The notes under the pieces were generated by a model. That model did no database searches and was not told where the DNA came from. It worked only from the letters and a program-made list of their open reading frames with translations. The position numbers were made by a program, and so were the translations under genes. This document shows, in pieces, positions 56,081 through 64,000 of a stretch of DNA of 64,000 nucleotides. The first letter of the stretch is position 1. Each line of letters begins with the position of its first letter. This stretch comes from Hemerocallis citrina (taxonomy: Eukaryota; Streptophyta; Magnoliopsida; Asparagales; Asphodelaceae): the NCBI GenBank assembly GCA_017893485.1, contig CM030367.1, forward strand, positions 141,067,089-141,131,088, in the 5' to 3' direction.

Positions 56081-56384
56081 GGAACTTGAAGTTGGGACAG
56101 AGAAAGAGTAATGTTCAGTTGGAAAAGTAATGAAAGAGTAATATTTATTAAAATTTGTAAATGAAAAAATAAATGTTCAGTTGGAAAACCAAAAGAGTCT
56201 AAGAGGTATTTTCTAATGTCTCAAAGAGGACAAGTCTACGAGGCAAAAGGCAATATTTTATTGAAATTAAAGAGACGGCCAGGTAATTTAAGAGGTCGTT
56301 TTACTAGTTATATATATTTTTAAAAATGGAGGCCTAAAGCCTTTGCTTTGGTCGCTTGGGCCTTGGGCCGGCCCTGGACTCAAC

Positions 56385-56476
56385 ATAATGTATTGTTTTA
56401 TAGTATTGTGTAACTGTATACATAATTTCTAAGGAGACAAGCAACACAATCTGGTGAATGATAGGCAGCCTCTTAC
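56385..56476. other. Unassigned sequence between hAT and Tourist-like element
   Basis: About 90 bp, continuous with the target of the hAT insertion. Nothing recognised. Confidence 0.3.
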
Positions 56477-56479
56477 TTA

Positions 56480-57663
56480 GGGCGCGTTTGGGAACCCAAA
56501 AAACTAGGGAAAGGAATGGAATACAGGGGATGAGCCCATCTTATCCTATTACATAGCCTATTTGTTTTGAAAAAGAAAACAAATGAAACAACTAAATTTC
56601 TTTCCCTAGAGAAAGATTTTAATCAATTTCTATTCCGGCTCCACCTCCCTCGGAAAACAGCGTAAAGGAATGGAGAATCAAGATTTCAACCGATTTCTTC
56701 TTTGATAGGGCGGGAATTTTATCTACAAATGTGAAAAATATAATTTTTCTTCTCTATAGACTTTATTTTGCACACTTCAAAACCTTCACCTTCCTGAATA
56801 TCTCGGAAAACCTTATTAGTGCTAGAGAAACAGATGAAAGGAAGTGTCATCTCTTACTTGTCATTTGCCATCTTGACCAGGGTTGTCCTTCACAAAAGAA
56901 AGTGGAATGGTTTAAAGGGTTGTGTCCTTTCTGGTGATCAGGTGACATCAGTTGTGGATCATCTATTGTACGTCTGTCATTTCTACATTAGAGTACAGTT
57001 AGTAGTTGCTTTAGGGATGCAATCCTCCCGATTCGGTGACGTCCCCCTGGATTGATTGGAGGGATTCCCAGATTTGGGAGGACACTATGAACTTCTGGGA
57101 TGTTTGGGTTTTGGTTTCCTGGTGGGAAACTTGCAATGGGTAGTTTTTTAAAATCACATTCACAGTATGCATGTCTTTCACTGCATTTGTGTTGATGCTG
57201 TCTTATGGACTCATACAGGATCTGAGCCTAGCCAGATGCGAGACCAGGTCACACCTAAATTTGTCGATGTGCTGATTTTTTCCACCACTATTGAGTACCA
57301 AGGAGGGCCAGAACATAGAAATAGAGTATTTATGCGACTCTGGAATACTCTGCTTTGATTTGGCTCCCAAAAAACAATCAAGAATGCGAAGCTGTAAAGG
57401 CCGTCGGTGAATTTAGAGTTTAAAAACATAGGTTCCCTGAGAACATAGGTTTTTTAAAATGTCGTAATCCATAGTATTCCATTGTTTGCCAAATAAGACT
57501 AGGGAATGGAAACAAAAAAAAAAATTCAATTCCATTCCATCAGTTGCCAAACACACACAACTTATAAAATTAATTCATCCATTTTCCGTTCTTTCCATTC
57601 CTCTCCATTCATTATCATTTCATTCCTTTCCATGCCCCAACTTATTTCTTTCCAAACAGCCCC
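56480..57663. mobile_element. Tourist-like (PIF/Harbinger) element with non-terminal cargo
   Basis: It begins GGGCGCGTTTGGGAACC and ends TTTCCAAACAGCCCC, flanked by TTA on both sides (56477-56479, 57664-57666). The arms (about 250 bp each) contain many GGAATGGAAT/ATTCCATTCC words. The centre (about 56730-57420) has a different composition and short open frames with no recognised domain. The element is 1.18 kb, larger than a usual MITE. Confidence 0.7.
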
Positions 57664-57666
57664 TTA

Positions 57667-58367
57667 GAGTGTGATTAATGGCTCAGATCCTCTCATGATC
57701 GATGATACAGAATTCTCCCCTCCCAGATACTCATTTGTTATTATATACTTAAGCACATATTTGTGTGAACATGCTTATTCACAATAAACATGCTTATTTC
57801 TCTTCTTTAGTGATACAGAATGCACATAGTTGACTGTTATATAAAATTATTATAAGAAAAAGGGCTAAGCTGATGACGCACTGAAGAATTGGAGGCCGGG
57901 AATACAACTTGTTCTTAATAATAATAACCCATGCAATACGATTATGAATATTAGCTTATTTTAACATAAAGCTATGGCATGCTCTTAATCTTTTATATAC
58001 CCAAATTAGCTGTTCCATGCAAAAGAAGAGCGCAGGGTTGATTCAGCCAATCAAAACAATGCATGTGCAGCTAGCCATTCCATGTGGGTGCTTCAGTACA
58101 TGCCTCCAAGCTTCATCCCTTTAAAATTTCCCTCTTGTGTAGGTTATCTAGTCATGAGTTGAACAACGTGATATTTCAGTATGCAACATGATTAGCAAAT
58201 TTAAGTATTTTATTTTCAAATGGTATTATTTTATCAAAATTTAACAAGTAGGATAAGTAAAAATGAAAGATTCTTTTCATAATGTCATTCATTTCCTTTC
58301 TTATATGAAGCTCTAATCACACTAGTAATCATCAATTTTGTAATTCATGGAACAAATAAAAACAGAA
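57667..58367. other. Unassigned AT-rich sequence
   Basis: About 700 bp. No gene, RNA or repeat that I recognise. Confidence 0.4.
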
Positions 58368-58540
58368 TCTATATAATAAAACACAAAGAAAGCTATCAAG
58401 TGGTTCTCCTTCAATCCCTCCAAAATCAAAGACCCAGATCTAACCTCACAAAACACATTTTCCCTCCAAAACTCAAATTCAAATCCCCCTCGTAAAACAC
58501 ATTTTCCCTCCAAAACTCAAATTCAAATCCTCCCCCCCTC
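58368..58540 (+). mobile_element. Helitron 5' fragment
   Basis: It begins TCTATATAATAAAACACAAA like H3 and H4 and continues AGAAAGCTATCAAGTGG, CAGATCTAACCTCACAAAAC. It contains a local duplication of TAAAACACATTTTCCCTCC and then stops at a (TA)n run (58541-58568). No CTRR end follows, so it is truncated. Confidence 0.65.
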
Positions 58541-58541
58541 C

Positions 58542-58571
<30 letters not shown>

Positions 58572-58572
<1 letters not shown>

Positions 58573-58721
58573 AAGTCTATTAAGAGCTGGGAAGCTGAGA
58601 TTCTTATCGAGAGCTGAGAGTCCCAACCGTTCGATTGCGATCCGATGGTCAAGATTTGATCCGACTATCAACTGATATGTTGAAGGGCAAAATAGTCATT
58701 TCTCAGCTTCTTTCTTTCTCA
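58572..58721 (+). repeat. Dispersed repeat R, copy 1
   Basis: About 150 bp, GTAAGTCTATTAAGAGC to CTTCTTTCTTTCTCA, about 90% similar by eye to 59665-59815, including ACCGTTCGATTGCGATCCGA and ACTGATATGTTGAAGGGCAA. Confidence 0.75.
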
Positions 58722-58780
58722 ATCGAACGCTACTCTCTCCCGTTCTCTCTCTCTCTTTGACGAATCCAAAGAAAGCTCAG

Positions 58781-59072
58781 GGTTTCTAATTTTGGGGGTT
58801 TCTCGTCTCTCCCGTTCACTCCCTCTCTTCGACGCGTCGCCCTTCTTTTTTTCCTGAGCGATTCGAAGCTAGGGTTTCTGATTTTGGTCATTTCTCATCT
58901 CTCCCATTCTCTCCCTCTCTTCGACGCGTCGCCCATCTCCATTTCCTGAGTGATTCGAAGCTAAGGTTTCTGATTTTGGTCATTTCTCATCTCTCCCGTT
59001 CTCTCCCTCTCTTCGACGCGTCGCCCATCTCCATTTCCTGAGCGATTCGAAGCTAGGGTTTCTGATTTTGGT
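58781..59072 (+). repeat. Tandem repeat, 92-bp unit, about three copies
   Basis: GGTTTCTGATTTTGG starts at 58781 (variant), 58873, 58965 and 59057, exactly 92 bp apart. Each unit includes TCTCCCTCTCTTCGACGCGT and TTCCTGAG(C/T)GATTCGAAGC. Confidence 0.9.
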
Positions 59073-59333
59073 CCATTTTATTGGGAAATGGAGTGTATAA
59101 TTTTGGTAAACATTTCTGAGCTTTCTTCTCCTCCTTTCACCTGATCGAAACCCTAACTCCACCTTTCTTCTCCTCCCCGACATCTTCGTTCAGGTATGAA
59201 TTTGGTATAAAAAAAAATCCCATTTTTTTTTTCAATTTTCTTATTGTATAAATTAATTGCTATGCTTTGAAAATTGTTATATGTTTTCCATTCGCTTGTT
59301 CAAACTCTTTATTGTTAATTAATTTGTCAGGTA

Positions 59334-59534
59334 ATGTTTGCATCTCAAGAATAGTGTGTGGAACAAGTTGATCAGCTACAATATGTCAGGGAAGTATTTG
59401 ATTCCCCAAATAGTCTGTTATATTCATGTGATTGTGAGTTTGCTTCCTCGTTGGATAACTTGGATTCTAGTTTTACAAGTGATGATGAGATGGATTATGT
59501 TTATGAAGTTGCACACTATGAATCATTTATTTAA
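59334..59534 (+). pseudogene. Short acidic reading frame, unknown
   Basis: From the ATG at 59334 a frame of 67 codons, with one stop at 59352-59354, ends at TAA 59532-59534. After the stop it reads VEQVDQLQYVREVFDSPNS and ends in an acidic stretch SFTSDDEMDYVYEVAHYE. A CAG precedes it (possible splice acceptor). The last 65 bp are duplicated at about 59604-59669. I do not recognise a family. It could be a captured exon or chance. Confidence 0.3.
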
Positions 59535-59669
59535 TGATTTGTAGGAGTGACTAGTGATGAATTAATCCTATCTGAGCTTTATTTTTCCTCATTGGTTATA
59601 ATAAGTGATGATGAGATGGATTATGTTTCTGAAGTTGCACACTATGATTTAATGATTAATAGGAGTGAG
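59479..59669 (+). repeat. Direct repeat of about 65 bp
   Basis: AGTGATGATGAGATGGATTA...GTTGCACACTATGA occurs at 59479-59550 and again at 59604-59669, with about 55 bp between. Confidence 0.8.
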
Positions 59670-59860
59670 TCTATTATGAGATGGTGAGCTGAGATTCTTA
59701 TCGTGAGCTGAGATTCTCAACCGTTCGATTGCGATCCGATGGTCAAGATTTCATCCGACCATCAACTGATATGTTGAAGGGCAAAATAGTCATTTCTCAG
59801 CTTCTTTCTTTCTCATATTCATATATATATATAGACTAACTCATATAGAGTTAGTCTATT
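59665..59860 (+). repeat. Dispersed repeat R, copy 2, with terminal hairpin
   Basis: 59665-59815 matches copy 1. It is followed by a (TA)n run and GACTAACTC-ATATA-GAGTTAGTC (59832-59854), a perfect 9-bp inverted repeat. GAGT(TA)GTCTATTATGAGATGG occurs at both the start and just after, so the unit may be a small inverted-repeat element next to a second partial copy. Confidence 0.55.
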
Positions 59861-60288
59861 ATGAGATGGACTTATTTAGGGCTTGTAGCTATTTAGTTGA
59901 AAAATTCAGAACTTGAGATGGTGTGGATTTGGGTGTTACGGTTGTGTTTGATTACTTGAAGTTATGAAACTTGATGGAAGCCGAGCTCCGAGAAGAGAGG
60001 TTTGGTGTTTGTTATGAAGTTTGGGTTTTGGTGGGTTTTGAGTATGGTGGATACTGCTTATCGAGGTTGGAGAGATCGGAACGATGTTTACAAACTGGGA
60101 AGAAGGGTTTAGGATGTTTTTTAAAACTATTTGAAACTCGAGTTTCATGGTTGCAAGTGGTTTTGATGGTTCTTATGTGGCCAAACATAGCTTGTATCTA
60201 AAACAATGCTTTTAAATTTGTAGAAACTGCCTTTTGTTGTGCGTGTTTGTATAGGCGATGATGACAAGCACTACTTTGATTTATTATG
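59861..60288. other. Unassigned sequence
   Basis: Moderately G-rich, with short open frames on both strands and no recognised domain. Confidence 0.35.
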
Positions 60289-60308
60289 CCCCCCCCCCCC
60301 CCCCCCCC
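60289..60308 (+). repeat. Poly-C tract (20 bp)
   Basis: A pure C run followed by AACCCAAATTT. It pairs in inverted fashion with the poly-G tract at 60465-60498. Confidence 0.9.
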
Positions 60309-60462
60309 AACCCAAATTTCTGATTGAGTCTTGGTTATGTTGTATATTGGCTGATTGAGTTTGTTTTTTATGTTGTTTACGAGCTGTTTGAGGGATGTTT
60401 AGGTTGTATCTTGCCTGATTATAAAGTTTTTAATGTTATTTATGAGCATTCTAAGTTGGAAT

Positions 60463-60464
<2 letters not shown>

Positions 60465-60498
<34 letters not shown>
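60465..60498 (+). repeat. Poly-G tract (34 bp)
   Basis: A pure G run preceded by GGAATTT. Length may be uncertain because long homopolymers are prone to sequencing error. Confidence 0.85.
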
Positions 60499-60501
<3 letters not shown>

Positions 60502-60979
60502 AGTTGGCATGGCATAATAATGCAGTCCTAGAGAAAAAAGTATGTTTCATTTGAACAAACAGTGAAATAGAAGTGTGTCCTGAGCCTACAACTACTTCAA
60601 TTTATAGGCACAGCTTAACATTCCAGCCCATTTACAGGCCCATCTCACTTCCTCTTGGTTTATCTTGCTGTCTATACATTTTTATTAGAATCTTTTTTTT
60701 TCCTTTCATTCTTCGTTATGGAAATATTTGCACCATTATGATGCTGCTCCTTCTTTATGATGTCTGTATATCTACTGACTGATTTGTGTCTTTTAATACT
60801 TGTAGCAGGCTGATGTACTGGAACTGTCAATTTGAAGCTTCCTCTGTATATGCTTTCAAACCATAATAAGAAAGTTGTCTTTTGTCAACGTATATTTTCT
60901 CATTTCAATAGAATTTTATTGTTGTTTATGCATCTTTTATGCATCGCTTATTGTTGTTCTAAGCCTAAAAGCTTTTGTT
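60499..60979. other. Unassigned sequence
   Basis: About 480 bp, T-rich, intron-like composition. No supported gene. Confidence 0.35.
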
Positions 60980-60984
60980 GTTTT

Positions 60985-62541
60985 TGTTGGGTTTTTGGGG
61001 TATAAATGCAGCGGATTAAAACAATAAAATCGAAACCCAATCGCAGGATCCATGCAAAACAAGACGTTTAATTCGTAGTTATGAACGTTTACCTTAAAAC
61101 GAAGCTTTAACAGTTGAGAAAAGGATGACTAATGGAGGTCCAAGCTTCTTGAATCACCACGCATCCCGCTCATGCGATGTACGCTCTATCGGTATCCACA
61201 CGAACACTTGGTATTTGAAGGAGCGATGTACTAGCATCCGAAAAACAAATTCTCTCTATCTCCATCTTCTTCTCTCAAACGGCTAGGGTTTTTTTTTTCT
61301 TAGCCTCTTTTTTTCTAATTTGAGAGTTTAAGATCTTTATATAGAGAGACAAATCTGTTTTTCTAAAGCCCAATCCTATTAGGCTTTTATTAAAATTAGA
61401 ATTCTTAATTAAATAAATAATTAAGTCAAACTTAATTAATATTCTAATATAATTCTAATTCTAATCATTAGTAAATTTGAAATTATATTTAATTAATTAA
61501 TTAAGTCCCACTTAATTAATATCATAAATAAATTCGAAATACTATTTAATTTAAATTCATAATTTAAATCAAATCTCCTTCAAGCGTTCTTGTGTGTGAC
61601 CCTTTAGGTTATTATTACGTTGGAAATAATTTTAATATCCAATAATAAAATTATAAACAATGAGCGGCATCTAGTAATACATCATTGCTACCCAAGTAAT
61701 AATAATAATTGGTGATCCAATAAAACCTTTCGTGATTAATGTTTCCGTGTAATATAATCCCTTTAACCAAATATTATAGATTAAACTCGAGGCATGTTCT
61801 CAGTCATCCTCTTCAACATTTAATCCGGGTTTCCTTGATCAATGAGTAGACTATTAAAACAAATCATTATTTGAGCATGGCCATGCATTTCATAGTCTCA
61901 CTCAATCAAGAGGCCAATAATATCTCTCCTAATTATAGGAGGGTTAAATCCTTTATCTATCATTCATATTTCTCATACGACTCATAATATACCCGATGTC
62001 CACTTTTATCATCACCCGGTCAAAGGTAACTTTTAATGTAATCAAAGTATATTAATCCTCGTATAGAAATATAATGATCTCAAGTCAGAGGATCATTACA
62101 CCATTATCACTGTGAGTCTTTCTTATGACTTTATTTAAATATGAAGAATCTCACTGTGGGTCTATCCAGTGCCATGTAGAATCTTACATGCACCTATGTT
62201 CTTGACTTTAGTATCACTATACCTATGACCAATGAGATGTGGTCATCAGTCAACAAACATACTAATCTTTATGCATTATTATTGTCCCATAATGACAATG
62301 CTTGATTAGGGATATTTAGGAATATAAACACTATTCATATAATCTCATTTTTAAGTCACATACTTAAAGATATAGAATACGTATTATATATTCCAAGGAC
62401 ATTTATTACTCTAACATTTTTATCGCAGTAAATTAAGACATAATAAATTAACATATAATAATCAATAGAACACAACCATTAATTAACAAAAGTATTTCCT
62501 AGAAGCACAATCACATTGTCTCTAGGGCACTAACACTAACA
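60985..62541 (-). mobile_element. Copia-type solo LTR
   Basis: 1557 bp flanked by a perfect GTTTT duplication (60980-60984, 62542-62546). On the minus strand it starts TGTTAGTGTTAGTGCCCTAG and ends AAAAACCCAACA, the TG...CA form of an LTR. There is no internal region, so it is a solo LTR. A minus-strand TATA-like TATATAAA lies at about 61336-61343. The terminal TGTTAGTGCCCTAGAGACAAT-type sequence resembles plant Copia LTRs as I remember them. Confidence 0.8.
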
Positions 62542-62546
62542 GTTTT

Positions 62547-62615
62547 TATTCTGAGCCTACAAGTGTTAAGAAAAACCGAAAGAAAGAAGTTGATCAACAC
62601 AACATCTTCTTTGAG
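62547..62615 (+). other. Possible host exon fragment
   Basis: After GAG, the sequence reads without stops as PTSVKKNRKKEVDQHNIFFE and meets a GTATGTTG donor-like site at about 62616. The solo LTR lies just upstream, where an intron would be. This is weak evidence: about 20 codons and no known family. Confidence 0.2.
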
Positions 62616-63900
62616 GTATGTTGAAAGGTGGTTATGCAGTGGCTTAAAATTTATTTTGTTTTTTAGGTTGTTTCTCATCATGCAGTGTAAGAAATGTATC
62701 GATAACTTTATGTATGAAATGTATCTATAACTCTATGTAACTTTATGTATGAAATGTTACTGAGTTCAAAATTTTGAATATTTGTATGACTAGATGGAGT
62801 ACCCAACAATAGATGATTGGTTGGAACTGCATAATTGCTCAATTTTTATGGTAATTTGATTATGCATCTTTTATGAGAGCTTGAAGTTATGTGCACACTT
62901 TGTTATTAGTTGATGAATCTACAAAATTTCAAGGTAAGGGCATCTTTGCAGAACCCCAAGGTAATGCCCGGACCTTCAACTCGAAGGAGAACCTTGACTT
63001 AAATCCTACAATTAAGAAATAAAGAAACAAACAAACAAACAAACAAAAAGTATAAATAAATCACAAATGACTGAATTAGACTAAGAAGAAATTTAGAATT
63101 TGAAACCACTCTAGTATCAGCATGCGAAATAATGCAATGGCTCAGTAAGTTGGGTTCAGAAAAATTTCGAGTTCTCTCAGTTCATTAAAGAGCTCAACTG
63201 TGAGTAAAATCTATGAGGACTGTGTTCAGTATAGTTTACTTAGAAAATTTTTGGCAAGTTCAAAAGGAAACCTCAGTAGCCAGCTAATTCAGCTAATTCA
63301 ATGCTGAACTTATCATGCACAGAACTCTATCTATTTGTGTGGTCTAAATGCTGATGTTCAAGTTCTACACAAATTCAAGTATTCCCACAGCACAATATGC
63401 TCGAATCGACGATGATAATATATCAACCTTCTACTATGTGAACCATCCAGCAAAGAAGACCACATTAAATACCAACAGCGATAAAGTATTTCATCATACA
63501 TAAAAATAACGAAGGTAGTACATAATAGAAAAACTTAAAGGGGTCTAGTGAAGCAAACAGAAACAAAGTAACTATAGCAATTGATCAGTACAAACCAAAT
63601 TTTACAAAATCAAGTATTACAAAATGTTTCTGTTACAACCAGCAAGCTTACTTCTTTCACTTCCACAAAAGACAAAATACAAATTTGCAAGCTTACTTCT
63701 TCTTACTACTTCAACACCACCATCACAACCACCACCACCACACCATCCCAGGCCAAAAAGCTTAATCCATCACTAATAAACAAATGCTAATTACCCCTTA
63801 ACATGTTGAAGTTGCATTAAATTAGCTCAAAATTAAAGGTGCACTAATTTCTTTATTTTTACGTACAGCCACAGAAGAAAGCACAGGTTAACAATTGAAT
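62616..63900. other. Unassigned sequence, low-copy appearance
   Basis: No repeat match in the window apart from a (CAAA)n run (63024-63046) and short duplications (AACTTTATGTATGAAATGT at about 62703 and 62741; CAAGCTTACTTCTT at about 63640 and 63688). Short open frames are not supported. Confidence 0.35.
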
Positions 63901-63906
63901 TTTATG

Positions 63907-63960
63907 AGATTGCACAAAGAAATGGAAGCTGTTCCCGTGGATCTTTAGCACTCACAACCA
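63907..63960 (-). other. Possible 3' coding end of a host gene
   Basis: The minus strand reads MVVSAKDPREQLPFLCAIS followed by TAA. The composition looks protein-like and the region lies at the window edge, so more of a gene could lie to the right. The frame is closed about 25 bp upstream unless a splice site intervenes. I do not recognise the family. Confidence 0.2.
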
Positions 63961-64000
63961 TGCTCTTGCCTTCTTCTCAGAAACCTGGCAACCAACATGA

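Larger units (their letters stand above)
54322..56376 (-). mobile_element. hAT transposon, degenerate
   Basis: It begins CAGGGCCGGCCCAA and ends TTGGGCCGGCCCTG, with a perfect 8-bp duplication GACTCAAC (54314-54321, 56377-56384); both features are diagnostic of hAT. It is 2.06 kb long. The only recognisable coding remnant is the transposase C-terminus on the minus strand near the left end. The rest is non-coding, including three related segments around ATGATGAGTGCATAAA (54668, 54867, 55244) and a GC-rich stretch (55720-56080). Confidence 0.9.

Overview
The window is plant nuclear DNA, most likely intergenic DNA of a flowering plant. It holds plant-type LTR retrotransposons (a Copia element with Sirevirus features, Gypsy elements of the Tekay/Del and Tat types, a TRIM), Helitrons with A|TC...CTRR|T ends, PIF/Harbinger-like MITEs with 3-bp TAA/TTA duplications and an hAT element with an 8-bp duplication. 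I cannot name the species. I found no intact host gene, no rRNA and no convincing tRNA. Nearly everything is transposon, much of it nested two or three deep.

Layout. 1-2683: 3' end of a Tat-like element (tandem arrays, then an LTR) inserted in a small MITE whose right half is 2684-2812. 3045-14209: a palindrome-bearing MITE (P1) split by a 10.2 kb gag-only Tekay-like Gypsy element (3217-13393, minus strand), whose left LTR carries a TRIM (4780-6053); a Helitron (13972-14204) sits in the right terminal repeat of P1. 14233-14835: another Helitron. 15015-16812: P2, containing a reverse Helitron that itself contains a MITE. 17082-17453: Helitron. 17620-19642: three MITEs (P3, P4, T1) joined end to end with single shared TAA sites. 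20089-42777: a 22.7 kb Tat-like gag-only element, inflated by a 3.2 kb Gypsy solo LTR in its 5' LTR and a 13.6 kb three-LTR Tekay-like composite in its gag. 42853-43022: a full copy of the first MITE. 43590-44275: a degenerate tandem repeat. 44544-54289: a Sirevirus-like Copia element with gag, pol and env-like reading frames, all broken. 54322-56376: hAT element keeping only the transposase C-terminus. 56480-57663: Tourist-like element with an unrelated centre. 58368-59860: Helitron fragment, 92-bp tandem repeat and a dispersed repeat. 60985-62541: Copia solo LTR. 62547-64000: low-copy-looking DNA with weak exon-like traces.

Most notable. (1) P1-P4 form a MITE family carrying arrays of short palindromes, about every 50 bp in P3, whose two arms change together between copies. 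(2) The palindrome CAGTCGACTG recurs through the Sirevirus-like element, inside coding sequence in two different reading frames, and also in the LTRs of an unrelated Gypsy element. (3) The Sirevirus-like element has near-identical LTRs and perfect target duplications, yet substitutions in the protease, integrase and reverse-transcriptase active sites, which suggests copying in trans. Element limits rest on target duplications and terminal motifs read by eye; family names rest on protein motifs and were not checked against a database.
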